NCBI GenBank assembly: GCA_947627615.1
Contig: CANQWS010000015.1
Span: 1 to 64,000 of the forward strand
Reading direction: 5' to 3'
DNA length: 64,000 nucleotides
DNA from: an uncultured Muribaculaceae bacterium
GTDB lineage: Bacteria > Bacteroidota > Bacteroidia > Bacteroidales > Muribaculaceae
Shown: positions 15,703-24,541 of the stretch, one piece after another
Layout of the letters: each line of letters opens with the position of its first letter
Position numbering within the stretch: the first letter of the stretch is position 1
Position numbers and translations under genes: made by a program
Notes under the pieces: generated by a model
Told to the model about the DNA's origin: nothing
Seen by the model: the letters and a program-made list of their open reading frames with translations, nothing else
Database searches by the model: none

Positions 15703-17875
15703 CTTTGACACCTTTTACAGAAGTGATTTTTTGAATAAGTTGTTTCAGAATATCCGTCGTTTCCACTCCGACAATGAGATATCCGTGGAAAAGACCGTCG
15801 TGGGAATCGATAGAGATATTCCGCAGAGAGGCCCCGTCCTGCTTATTTATTATTGACGAAATATTGGTCACAATACCTATATCGTCAGTACCAACCACAG
15901 AGAGATTGGCCACGAACTGACTTCCGGCTTTTCCAGACCAGCGTGTGGGAATAACGCGGTAAGGGTATCTCTCGGTTATGTGTGCAGCATTCGGGCAATC
16001 GGTCCTATGAATCTTTATGACACCCTCCGACGATACGAAACCGAACACCTTGTCGCCATAAATGGGATTACAGCACTTTGACAGACGGTAATTCATTCCT
16101 CTGACATTATCGCCTATTATAAGAACGTCGCCAGAACTCTCAAGTTCTTCTGGAGCCGAGGTCTGCAAGGTGAATCCTTCGGCCGAAACGCGCTCTGCGG
16201 GCGTCTCTTCCTTTTTAAGCTGCTGTTCGTAGCTGCTGACAACATCATTCACATCTATATCATTGTCAGCTATGGCTTTATAGAAATCAGTAACAGTCTT
16301 GAACCCGAGACGCTTTATGGTGCGCATCAGGCTCGATTCCTCCATTTCAATCTTGCGGTTCTTGAACCTTCTGTGCAGCAGCTCCTTTGCGAGTTCGGCG
16401 TCACGATTCTCACGCTCCTTGACCGCCTGACGTATCTTGCTTCGTGCCTTTGAGGTCACAACCATTGATAGCCAGTCAAGTTTGGGCATCTGTCCGGCGG
16501 TAGTCAGAATCTCCACCGTGTCTCCGCTGCGAAGCTTATAGTTGAGCTTGCGGGTCTTGCCGTTGACACGGCCGCCCGAACAAATGCAACCGAGATTGGA
16601 GTGGATATTGAATGCGAAATCAAGGACAGTGGCGCCAAGAGGGAGCTTGTAGAGGTCTCCTTTGGGAGTAAACACAAAAACTTCCTTATTATAGAGGTCC
16701 ATCTTCATGTTTTTCATCAGCTCCATGGGACCTGATTCGGCATCCTCCAGAATGTCTCGCACATGATTCATCCATGTATCGAGGTTGTTCTCGCTCTTAA
16801 TGCCCTTGTACTTCCAATGGGCGGCCACACCGGTTTCGGCAATCTCATCCATACGTTCCGACCGAATCTGCACCTCAACCCACTTGTCTTCAGGTCCGAG
16901 CACTGTTATGTGAAGCGATTCGTATCCGTTGGATTTGGGGACTGACAGCCAGTCCTTCATTCTCGCCGGATTGGGCTGGTACATGTCGGTGATTATGGAG
17001 AACGCGAGCCAGCACTCGGCACGCTCCCGTAACCGGTCTACATCGAGAATTATCCTTATGGCAAACAGGTCATAGATGCCGTCGACATCCGTGTGCTGTT
17101 TCACCATCTTGTTCCAGATGGAGTATATAGATTTGGTTCTGCCTTTTATTTCGAACTTCAGGCCCTGCTTTTCAAGAGCAGCTTTGACAGGACCGATGAA
17201 TGATTTCATATAAGCGTCACGTTCACGCTTGGTCTCGTTAAGTTTACGGGCTATTCGGGTGAACATCTCGCGGTTGGTATACTTGAGCGACATGTCCTCC
17301 AGTTCACCTTTAATCTTATACAGACCGAGCCGGTGCGCAAGCTGTGCGTAAAGATAGGCTCCCTCACTCGCTACGGCCTTGACCAGATCCTCGGCGGGAT
17401 GGTGATTGATGGAACGCATCAGAGTGAGACGGTCCACAATCATAATTATTATGACCCTTATATCCTCCGCAAAGGTAAGCATCAGATTGCGGAAATTCTC
17501 ATTGGCCATGGCCGAATGCGTGCGATAGAGATTCTGCACCTTCTCCAGTCCGGCCATCATGTGCAGTACATCCGCATCGATATGGGATATCCTGCCGTCT
17601 GCCGCCGGTACGATACGCGACAGCAATATGGCTGTCACCATATTCTTATCGGCACTGACCTCCTTGCACAAGGCCGATGCAGTCAGAAGGCTTCTGACTA
17701 CGGGATGGAAGCCGAACTGGTCCCGTTCGGAACTGTTTTCGCCTGACAATATCCCGGAAATAAGGTTCCTGAGTTCTTTCGATTCCTCAAAAGAAAACAG
17801 ATCCGAGGTCTGCCGCCGCAGAGCTATGTATTCATTCAACAGGAGACTGCGCTCCGAATCATTCATTACAACCAT
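15683..17875 (-). CDS. RelA/SpoT family (p)ppGpp synthetase with degenerate hydrolase domain
   Basis: 730 residues with RSH layout: HD region (about 50-200), synthetase (about 230-370), TGS (about 405-465), a helical and Cys region (CCNPIYGDKVFGF near 615) and a C-terminal ACT domain. Synthetase motifs are intact: GRTKSIYSIWNKM, IYDLFAIRII, RMKDWLSVPKSNGYESLH and EVQIRSERMDEIAETGVAAHWKYK. In the HD domain the expected LLHDVVED reads LLSRIVPAAD (residues 84-93), so the metal-binding His-Asp pair is gone, and the later KLADRLHNMR reads MIVDRLTLMR. Hydrolysis of (p)ppGpp is therefore not expected; synthesis is. Bacteroidales usually encode a second, bifunctional RSH elsewhere. The lipoprotein gene downstream overlaps its end. 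Confidence 0.93.
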   Translation of the reverse strand: MVVMNDSERSLLLNEYIALRRQTSDLFSFEESKELRNLISGILSGENSSERDQFGFHPVVRSLLTASALCKEVSADKNMVTAILLSRIVPAADGRISHIDADVLHMMAGLEKVQNLYRTHSAMANENFRNLMLTFAEDIRVIIIMIVDRLTLMRSINHHPAEDLVKAVASEGAYLYAQLAHRLGLYKIKGELEDMSLKYTNREMFTRIARKLNETKRERDAYMKSFIGPVKAALEKQGLKFEIKGRTKSIYSIWNKMVKQHTDVDGIYDLFAIRIILDVDRLRERAECWLAFSIITDMYQPNPARMKDWLSVPKSNGYESLHITVLGPEDKWVEVQIRSERMDEIAETGVAAHWKYKGIKSENNLDTWMNHVRDILEDAESGPMELMKNMKMDLYNKEVFVFTPKGDLYKLPLGATVLDFAFNIHSNLGCICSGGRVNGKTRKLNYKLRSGDTVEILTTAGQMPKLDWLSMVVTSKARSKIRQAVKERENRDAELAKELLHRRFKNRKIEMEESSLMRTIKRLGFKTVTDFYKAIADNDIDVNDVVSSYEQQLKKEETPAERVSAEGFTLQTSAPEELESSGDVLIIGDNVRGMNYRLSKCCNPIYGDKVFGFVSSEGVIKIHRTDCPNAAHITERYPYRVIPTRWSGKAGSQFVANLSVVGTDDIGIVTNISSIINKQDGASLRNISIDSHDGLFHGYLIVGVETTDILKQLIQKITSVKGVKDVQRSN

Positions 17876-17903
17876 GTCAAATAATACTGTGTAAGAAAAT
17901 CAA

Positions 17904-19568
17904 TCAATATTTATGCTGATAAAGGTAACGCTTTATAGAACGCTTGGGAGTCTTTTCAAATTCCTCGCTCATGAGTTTGAACGAAGCAATTTTGCTGTAT
18001 GACGGTACTTCCTTGTTGACCGTCGTTATGTTTTCCGACATCTGCTGTTCGAGGTCCTCCATTGATATGGATTCTCTTGCAGCAAGTTCATAGTCCGGAT
18101 ATATGAGGGCCACTAGTCTTCCGTCCTCCGAAATGACAAGAGACTCGCTTACATAAGCCATATTGTCAAGAATCTGTTCAATTTCCTCAGGATAAATGTT
18201 CTGGCCTGACGGTCCGAGAATCATGTTCTTATCACGTCCGCGCAGATACAGGAAACCGTCCTCATCCAAAACTCCTATATCACCGGTACACAGCCATCCG
18301 TCATCGGAGAGCTCCGACCGTGTGGCATCGGGATTCTTGTAATATCCTTTCATGACATTATCGCCCTTGGTGTACAGCACACCGGGAACAGTGCGCGGAT
18401 CGGGAGAATCTATATGTAACTCCATGCGGTCAACCACCTTGCCGCAGGAACCCGGGCGCATTTCCTCGTGACTGCAATAGGAAATCAAAGGTGCGCATTC
18501 GGTCATGCCGTAGCCTACGGTAAAGGGGAAGCCGATACGTCGGAGGAAAAGCTCAACATCCTTGTTAAGCTTGGCTCCGCCGATAATCATTTCATGCAGC
18601 TGTCCGCCGAATGTTATCTCAAGCTGGGATTTTATGCGGGCAAGCAGACGGTCGTCGACAAAGGGCACACGCATCAGAATCTTCATCAACGGCTTCTCAA
18701 GCAGAGGGAACACCTTGGTCTTGATGATTTTTTCTATAATCAGAGGTACCGATACTATGAGTTTCGGATGAACCTTGGCAAAAGCTTCGGTTATAACTCT
18801 CGGCGAGGGCGTGCGGGTAAGGAAATGGATGTGACAGCCCCTGATGAAAGGGAAAATTATCTCTACCATCAGACCGTACATGTGGGCCATAGGCAGCATC
18901 GAGATAATCCCGTCGCCGGCTTTGAGAAAGTCTATATGGTCAAGGCAGAACTGCAGATTGCTCCACATGCTTCTGTAACTTAGCATTACGCCTTTGGAAA
19001 ATCCGGTAGAGCCTGAAGTGTAGTTGATCAGACATACTTCCTCAGGCTTTTCCTTATAAACGGTGAAATCCGACGGAAGGAATCGTTCGGGGTATTTCTT
19101 TCCGAAATATTCGTTGAGATGCGCCCTTGCGTCAACGAGCGCGTCAACGCGGGAGAGCAGCAATGAATAGTCTCTGAGACTTAACGCGCCCATTATGTTA
19201 TGCATAGCCGAGGGGTCGAGATTTTCCCAAATACTCTCATCGGCAAATATGAGCTTGCACTCACTGTGGTTCACAAGGTTATGAATGCTGTCGGGCTTGA
19301 ACTCACTCAGTATGGGCACATTTATAACGCCATAGGTCATCGATGCGAAGAAAACCACAGTCCAGTTCGACGAGTTCTTGCCGCAGAGCGCGACCTTGTC
19401 GCCCGGTTTCAGGCCACATCTCTCATAAAGAATGTGAAGCTTTGATATCTTGCGGGCTATGTCTCTGTAACTGTAAGATACTCCGTTAAAATCAGTCAAT
19501 GCCGGCTCTTCCCAGTTGGAAGTCACCGCATCAAGAATGTATTCATTTATATTATCACGATGCGTCAT
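17904..19568 (-). CDS. AMP-forming acyl-CoA ligase (long-chain fatty acid type)
   Basis: A 554-residue ANL-superfamily enzyme that activates a carboxylic acid with ATP and transfers it to CoA. The P-loop-like motif is YTSGSTGFSKGVMLSY (about residue 180), the adenylate-binding motif is GYGMTECAPLISY (about 350), the hinge is GDIGVLDEDGFLYLRGRDKNMI, and a C-terminal segment NIYPEEIEQIL precedes the final basic tail KTPKRSIKRYLY. The usual catalytic Lys near the C-terminus fits this tail. Long-chain fatty acids are the likely substrate by overall resemblance, but specificity is inferred. It lies 28 bases before the start of the RSH gene in the same direction, so they may be one transcript. Confidence 0.9.
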   Translation of the reverse strand: MTHRDNINEYILDAVTSNWEEPALTDFNGVSYSYRDIARKISKLHILYERCGLKPGDKVALCGKNSSNWTVVFFASMTYGVINVPILSEFKPDSIHNLVNHSECKLIFADESIWENLDPSAMHNIMGALSLRDYSLLLSRVDALVDARAHLNEYFGKKYPERFLPSDFTVYKEKPEEVCLINYTSGSTGFSKGVMLSYRSMWSNLQFCLDHIDFLKAGDGIISMLPMAHMYGLMVEIIFPFIRGCHIHFLTRTPSPRVITEAFAKVHPKLIVSVPLIIEKIIKTKVFPLLEKPLMKILMRVPFVDDRLLARIKSQLEITFGGQLHEMIIGGAKLNKDVELFLRRIGFPFTVGYGMTECAPLISYCSHEEMRPGSCGKVVDRMELHIDSPDPRTVPGVLYTKGDNVMKGYYKNPDATRSELSDDGWLCTGDIGVLDEDGFLYLRGRDKNMILGPSGQNIYPEEIEQILDNMAYVSESLVISEDGRLVALIYPDYELAARESISMEDLEQQMSENITTVNKEVPSYSKIASFKLMSEEFEKTPKRSIKRYLYQHKY

Positions 19569-19642
19569 TCGGAATTTTATATTGATTTCACGACAAATTT
19601 AGTCATTTTTTAAGAGACTCCGTCATTTCACCACTTCTATTT

Positions 19643-19674
19643 TTGCGTTTTCACAAAATAAGTATGTAAATTTG
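19643..19674 (+). promoter_or_regulatory. Bacteroidetes promoter of the TlpA-like gene
   Basis: TTG (19643-19645, within TTTTTG) and TAAATTTG (19667-19674) are separated by 21 bases, matching -33 and -7 elements. Transcription should begin near 19681, which rules out the first ATG (19679) as a normal start and favours ATG 19709. Confidence 0.65.
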
Positions 19675-19708
19675 CATCATGTTTAAAAACCACAGTATTT
19701 TTATAATT

Positions 19709-20752
19709 ATGTCACGACTGTTTACATCTATTTTCGCTGCTGCCGGAATATTCGCATGTTCCGCAGCCGGCACGAACAATTATAATGTCAAGGTTAGTTT
19801 TACACCTGACGAGGATGGGTTTGTCCTTTATATGGTCAACTATGACGATGGCTCGAAGATTGACAGCGCCGTTGTTGCCGAAGGTGTGGCCGAACTGAAC
19901 GGCTATATAGCCCAGCCTTTGATGGCTCAGCTTGTAATTGAAGGTAACAGGGCCGGTTCTTTCATACTGGAACCGGGAACAACCACCGTTGACACCAACA
20001 CCCGCTCCATAAAGGGTCAGGGCAAACTCAACAGCCAGTGGGACGCTTTCAATCAGTCCCTCCAGAAACTGGCCTCCGATTATCAGGAGATATATCAGTC
20101 AGAAAAGGCTGACAAAGAGCAGGCCCTTGCTGAAATCGAGAAAAGATACAATCAGATTTCCGATTCGATGTTCAACGCCAACGCTGACAATCTCATAGGC
20201 TACCGTCTGTTCCTCGACCGTTCCTACGAGATGACACCGGCTGAATTTGAAGCCGCACTGGTGAAGAACCCGGCCATGGGTGACTATGCCCGAGTGAAGA
20301 AACTCCGCACATCCAAAGCCAACGAGGCCGCCACATCAGTAGGCAACCCCTTCAAGGACTTTACCGTTCAGAACGGCGATTCAGTTCAGCGCCTGAGCGA
20401 TTACGTGGGCAAGGGCAAATGGACTCTCGTTGACTTCTGGGCAAGCTGGTGCGGTCCGTGTATCCGCGAGACAAAGACCCTCAAGGAACTCTATTCAAAA
20501 TATGCCGGCAAAGGACTTGATTTCCTTGGAGTGGCAGTGTGGGACGAGCCTGAGAATACCCAGAAAGCCATCAATGACCATCAGCTTCCCTGGCCTATGA
20601 TTATCAATGCCCAGACCATCCCCACCGACATTTACGGTATTGCCGGAATCCCCTGCATAATCCTCTTTGACCCGCAGGGCAAGATTGTGAGCCGCGGCAA
20701 GCAGGGCGCTGACCTCGTGGCCGATGTAGAAGCCGCAATGGCTGAAAATTAA
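19709..20752 (+). CDS. TlpA-like periplasmic thiol-disulfide oxidoreductase with DUF4369-type N-terminus
   Basis: 347 residues from ATG 19709, chosen because the promoter at 19643-19674 places the transcript start at about 19681. The N-terminus is a signal peptide ending near FACSAAG, possibly a lipoprotein. Residues about 20-115 form a beta-domain (DUF4369-like), followed by a helical segment, and the C-terminal 140 residues form a thioredoxin fold with WCGPC in VDFWASWCGPCIRE and the cis-Pro in GIAGIPCIILFD. Such proteins reduce or oxidise disulfides in the periplasm. A second Cys next to the cis-Pro is unusual but known in this group. pheS follows after 29 bases. Confidence 0.9.
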   Translation: MSRLFTSIFAAAGIFACSAAGTNNYNVKVSFTPDEDGFVLYMVNYDDGSKIDSAVVAEGVAELNGYIAQPLMAQLVIEGNRAGSFILEPGTTTVDTNTRSIKGQGKLNSQWDAFNQSLQKLASDYQEIYQSEKADKEQALAEIEKRYNQISDSMFNANADNLIGYRLFLDRSYEMTPAEFEAALVKNPAMGDYARVKKLRTSKANEAATSVGNPFKDFTVQNGDSVQRLSDYVGKGKWTLVDFWASWCGPCIRETKTLKELYSKYAGKGLDFLGVAVWDEPENTQKAINDHQLPWPMIINAQTIPTDIYGIAGIPCIILFDPQGKIVSRGKQGADLVADVEAAMAEN

Positions 20753-20781
20753 AAAGACGAATAATTTCACATTTCATTGTA

Positions 20782-21801
20782 ATGATTGAGAAGATTAATC
20801 AGCTTAAAGCAGAAATTGAAACCCTCTCCCCTAAAGATCTGGCCGAAGCAGATCAGTTGAGAATAAAATATCTGAGCAAAAAAGGACTCGTGTCCTCTCT
20901 GTTCAACGATTTCCGTAATGTTCCCGCCGATCAGAAAAAGGCCATAGGCCAGGCACTGAACGAACTTAAGACATTCGCCACAGACAAAATCAATGCACTT
21001 CGCGAGTCTCTGGAAACAGCCGATGTGACTGACCCGGGTCTTGACCTGACCCGCACTCCCTCTCCGCTTCCGTTGGGAAGCCGCCATCCGCTGTCAATTG
21101 TACGAGACAAGATAATCTCTATATTTGACCGGTTGGGATTCACAGTGGCCGAAGGACCTGAAATCGAGGATGACTGGCATGTTTTCTCATCGCTGAACTT
21201 TGCCGCCGACCATCCTGCACGCGACATGCAGGACACATTCTTCATCCAGAGAAATCCTGATGTGCTGCTGCGTACCCACACTTCATCCGTACAGTCAAGG
21301 GTGATGGAACATACACAGCCGCCAATCCGTATAATTTGCCCCGGACGTGTCTACCGTAACGAGGCCATATCGGCCCGCGCCCACTGTTTCTTCCATCAGG
21401 TTGAAGCTCTCTACGTTGACAAGAACGTTTCGTTTGCCGACCTCAAACAGACTCTTCTTTACTTTGCTCAGGAAATGTTCGGCCCCGAGACAAAGATACG
21501 TCTGCGTCCGAGCTATTTCCCGTTCACAGAACCCTCGGCCGAGATGGACATCTCATGCAACCTTTGCGGAGGAAAAGGATGCTCGTTCTGCAAGCATACA
21601 GGCTGGGTGGAGATTCTCGGATGCGGCATGGTGGACCCCAACGTGCTTGAAGCATGTGGAATAGATTCGAAAGTCTACAGCGGTTTCGCGCTCGGAATGG
21701 GAGTGGAACGCATGACCAACCTGAAATATCAGGTGACTGACCTGCGCATGTTCTCCGAAAACGACAAACGCTTCTTAGAGGAATTCCAGAGCGCGCTCTG
21801 A
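20782..21801 (+). CDS. pheS: Phenylalanine--tRNA ligase alpha subunit
   Basis: A 339-residue class II synthetase catalytic subunit. It starts with an N-terminal coiled coil (about 1-90, MIEKINQLKAEIETL), then motif 1 around GFTVAEGPEIEDDWHVF, motif 2 with ICPGRVYRNEAISARAHCFF and motif 3 with GFALGMGVERM. The FTEPSAEMDI segment is the phenylalanine-site signature. A CxxC...CxxC cluster (CNLCGGKGCSFCKHTGW) fits the zinc-like knuckle of many PheS. pheT is not adjacent, which is common in Bacteroidales. Acts with PheT as alpha2-beta2. Confidence 0.97.
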   Translation: MIEKINQLKAEIETLSPKDLAEADQLRIKYLSKKGLVSSLFNDFRNVPADQKKAIGQALNELKTFATDKINALRESLETADVTDPGLDLTRTPSPLPLGSRHPLSIVRDKIISIFDRLGFTVAEGPEIEDDWHVFSSLNFAADHPARDMQDTFFIQRNPDVLLRTHTSSVQSRVMEHTQPPIRIICPGRVYRNEAISARAHCFFHQVEALYVDKNVSFADLKQTLLYFAQEMFGPETKIRLRPSYFPFTEPSAEMDISCNLCGGKGCSFCKHTGWVEILGCGMVDPNVLEACGIDSKVYSGFALGMGVERMTNLKYQVTDLRMFSENDKRFLEEFQSAL

Positions 21802-21816
21802 CACTGATTCACAGTT

Positions 21817-22461
21817 ATGACAGCCAAGGAACGCGTCAGGCAGATGATAGAATGGTTTGAGAATGCAATGCCGATTGCTGAAACGGAATTGCATTACGAC
21901 AACCCTTTCCAGTTGCTTGTCGCTGTCATACTGTCGGCTCAATGCACCGACAAGCGCATCAACATGATAACTCCGCCCCTGTTCGAGGCTTTCCCCGACG
22001 CCCGGGCTCTCGCCGCGGCATCACACGAGGAAATATTCGAGTTCATAAAGTCTGTATCGTATCCTAACAACAAGGCCCGCAACCTGTCAGGCATGGCAAG
22101 GAAACTTGTCGAGGACTTTGACGGAGTTGTACCGTCCGACATAGACAGCCTGATGAGTCTGCCCGGAGTTGGCCGAAAGACAGCCAATGTGATACTCGCG
22201 GTGGTATTCAATAAGGCCGCCATGGCAGTGGACACACATGTGTTCCGTGTCAGTGAGAGGATAGGACTTACCACAAACAGCCGGAATCCGCTGCAGACCG
22301 AACAGGCCCTCATGAAACTCATTCCGGCCGAGATTATCCCCAAAGCCCATCACTGGCTGATTCTGCACGGACGTTATGTGTGCAAAGCCCGTAAACCGGA
22401 CTGCCTGAACTGCGGTCTGACGGGTATTTGCAGACATTACCAACGCGAATCAAAGGACTGA
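21817..22461 (+). CDS. nth: Endonuclease III (DNA glycosylase/AP lyase)
   Basis: A 214-residue base-excision-repair enzyme that removes oxidised pyrimidines and nicks the abasic site. The helix-hairpin-helix LPGVGRKTANVIL contains the catalytic Lys, and the catalytic Asp lies in VAVDTHVFRV. The C-terminus has the 4Fe-4S loop C-x6-C-x2-C-x5-C (CKARKPDCLNCGLTGIC). Length is the family norm. It sits 15 bases after pheS and 4 bases before tilS, so the three are probably cotranscribed. Confidence 0.96.
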   Translation: MTAKERVRQMIEWFENAMPIAETELHYDNPFQLLVAVILSAQCTDKRINMITPPLFEAFPDARALAAASHEEIFEFIKSVSYPNNKARNLSGMARKLVEDFDGVVPSDIDSLMSLPGVGRKTANVILAVVFNKAAMAVDTHVFRVSERIGLTTNSRNPLQTEQALMKLIPAEIIPKAHHWLILHGRYVCKARKPDCLNCGLTGICRHYQRESKD

Positions 22462-22465
22462 TACC

Positions 22466-23782
22466 ATGCATCCGGTACTGGTCAAAATACAGGACTCGAT
22501 AACCCGATACCGGATGCTGACATCAGGTGCCGGAGTGATTGTAGGCATCAGCGGCGGCGCTGACTCGGTGACCTTGCTCAAGGCCCTTGCCGACCTTGGT
22601 TACAGGTGTCATGCCGTACACTGCAATTTCCACCTGAGAGGCGAGGAAAGCGACCGTGACGAGGAGTTTACCCGGTCAGTGTGCGGAAAGTTAAATGTGG
22701 CGCTTGAGGTAATACACTTCAATGTTGAAAAATTCATAGCCGAATCGCGGCGGCCTGTCTCCATCGAGATGGCCTGCCGCGATTTGCGTTACAATAAATT
22801 TGAGGAACTTCGTGTAAGACATGGAGCGGAGGCTATCGCAGTGGCCCATTCGGCCGATGACAACATAGAGACTGTGTTAATGAACATGTTCCGCGGCTCC
22901 GGCATCGCCGGAATGCGCGGGATGCTGCCGGTTAACGACCGTCATGTGATACGCCCTATGCTTCAGTGCAGCCGCAAGGAAATAGAGGATTATCTGGCTT
23001 CGGAATCGTTTAATTTCATCACCGACTCATCGAATCTGAGCAGCAAATTCACAAGGAACAGGCTGCGTAATCTCGTGCTGCCGGTTATCGACAGCAATTT
23101 CCCTGAAGCACGGAAAGGCATTACCGAAACATTGTCGCTCATGCGCGGCTACGAGGCATTCACCCTTAACATAATCAACAGATACAGGCGGAATTACGTT
23201 GCAGCTGACGGCACGATTGCACTTTCGGCGCTGCTGAAAGACGAGCCGGGACACGCGCCCCTGATTCTCCATCACCTTCTTGCGCCATACGGCGTCAGTC
23301 CAGAGCAGATAAACGACATAACAGCCGCTCCGGAAAAGTCCGGTCGAAGATTTCCCGTCAACGATGGAATCCTGTTCATTGACAGAGGATTTCTGAAATT
23401 TGAAATGCCGGTACACGCGGAAAATCCGACAGTATCGGAATTATTCACCATAACCCACCATGACATCAAAGACTTCAAACCGGAGAGAGAGCCGTTCACG
23501 GCTTATTTTGACAGCCGCATCCTGCGGTCAGGCGAATTGTCAGTAAAATTCTGGCAGGATGGTGACACACTGAAACCGTTCGGCATGAAGGGTACAAAAA
23601 AGTTGAGCGATATATTCTCCGATGCTAAAATTCCGCTTTATACCAAGGCCAAAATACCGCTTCTGACTCTCGGCAATGAAATAATCTGGGTGACCGGACT
23701 GCGTCAATCACGATTGTTCATGATAAAGGATGACACTGAATCATTTATCTCTGTCAGATACACAGGGCCGGATATTTTTTAA
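22466..23782 (+). CDS. tilS: tRNA(Ile)-lysidine synthase
   Basis: A 438-residue enzyme that converts C34 of tRNA-Ile(CAU) to lysidine, allowing AUA decoding. The PP-loop is SGGADSVTLL (about 30-39); the conserved HCNFHLRGEESDRDEEF and DDNIETVLMNMFRGSGIAGMRG segments follow. A TilS substrate-binding middle and a C-terminal domain with KPFGMKGTKKLSDIFSDAKI complete the family layout. Essential in most bacteria. Follows nth by four bases. Confidence 0.96.
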   Translation: MHPVLVKIQDSITRYRMLTSGAGVIVGISGGADSVTLLKALADLGYRCHAVHCNFHLRGEESDRDEEFTRSVCGKLNVALEVIHFNVEKFIAESRRPVSIEMACRDLRYNKFEELRVRHGAEAIAVAHSADDNIETVLMNMFRGSGIAGMRGMLPVNDRHVIRPMLQCSRKEIEDYLASESFNFITDSSNLSSKFTRNRLRNLVLPVIDSNFPEARKGITETLSLMRGYEAFTLNIINRYRRNYVAADGTIALSALLKDEPGHAPLILHHLLAPYGVSPEQINDITAAPEKSGRRFPVNDGILFIDRGFLKFEMPVHAENPTVSELFTITHHDIKDFKPEREPFTAYFDSRILRSGELSVKFWQDGDTLKPFGMKGTKKLSDIFSDAKIPLYTKAKIPLLTLGNEIIWVTGLRQSRLFMIKDDTESFISVRYTGPDIF

Positions 23783-23804
23783 CATCAATTTATCTACATT
23801 TATA

Positions 23805-23834
23805 TTGGCCTACAGAGATTTCTGATTATTTTTG
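23805..23834 (+). promoter_or_regulatory. Bacteroidetes promoter of tdk
   Basis: TTG (23805-23807) and TATTTTTG (23827-23834) with 19 bases between them. The expected transcript start is about 23841, 27 bases before the tdk ATG. Confidence 0.6.
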
Positions 23835-23867
23835 TAAAACGATAATCACACGAAACAGACCACTGAC

Positions 23868-24506
23868 ATGAACCGCACAGGCAAACTATATTTCCGCTAC
23901 GGCACAATGGGTTCCGCCAAAACAGCCCTGCTGCTGACACAGGCGTATAACTTCGAGGAACGAGGCATGAGCTACGTATGTCTCAAACCTATTATCGACA
24001 ACCGCGACAAGACCAACGTGATAAAATCACGCATAGGCATAGAGCGGGAGTGCCAGTGGATTCACGAGGATACCGATCTCTATGAACTGGCTCAGGAACT
24101 CTTTGAGAAAACGATGGCCATAATAGACTGGTTTCTGGTTGACGAATCGCAGTTCCTTACTGAAAAGCAGGTTGATCAGCTTGCCAGAATAGTTGACGAT
24201 TTCGGAAGCAATGTGGTGTGTTACGGGCTTCGAACCGATTTTCAGAGCCATCTGTTTGAAGGCAGTCGCCGGCTTTTTGAGATTGCCGACACCATAGATG
24301 AAATCAAATCCACATGCAACTGCGGGCGAAAGACAATAATCAATGCCCGAATTGACAGCAACGGCGATTTTGTTGAAGAAGGAGATCAGGTAGAGATCGG
24401 CGGCGACGACCGTTACATCGCAGTGTGCCGCAAATGCTGGCGCAACAAAAAAATAGAACAGTCAAGCCGCGATGCCCTGCCGTTCCTTGAATTCAAGACC
24501 CATTGA
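23868..24506 (+). CDS. tdk: Thymidine kinase, type II
   Basis: A 212-residue type II thymidine kinase that phosphorylates thymidine with ATP in salvage. It has a P-loop-like GTMGSAKTALLL (about residue 11), the DESQFL motif with the catalytic Glu region (about residue 97), the lasso segment and the zinc cysteines CNCGRKT and CRKCW. The family normally has GxMFSGKT; the present GTMGSAKT keeps the essential Lys. Part of a short nucleoside-salvage cluster with the 5'-nucleotidase at 25313. Confidence 0.94.
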   Translation: MNRTGKLYFRYGTMGSAKTALLLTQAYNFEERGMSYVCLKPIIDNRDKTNVIKSRIGIERECQWIHEDTDLYELAQELFEKTMAIIDWFLVDESQFLTEKQVDQLARIVDDFGSNVVCYGLRTDFQSHLFEGSRRLFEIADTIDEIKSTCNCGRKTIINARIDSNGDFVEEGDQVEIGGDDRYIAVCRKCWRNKKIEQSSRDALPFLEFKTH

Positions 24507-24541
24507 ATTAAACCTCTGCGGGCTCCAACAGTCAAAGCAGC

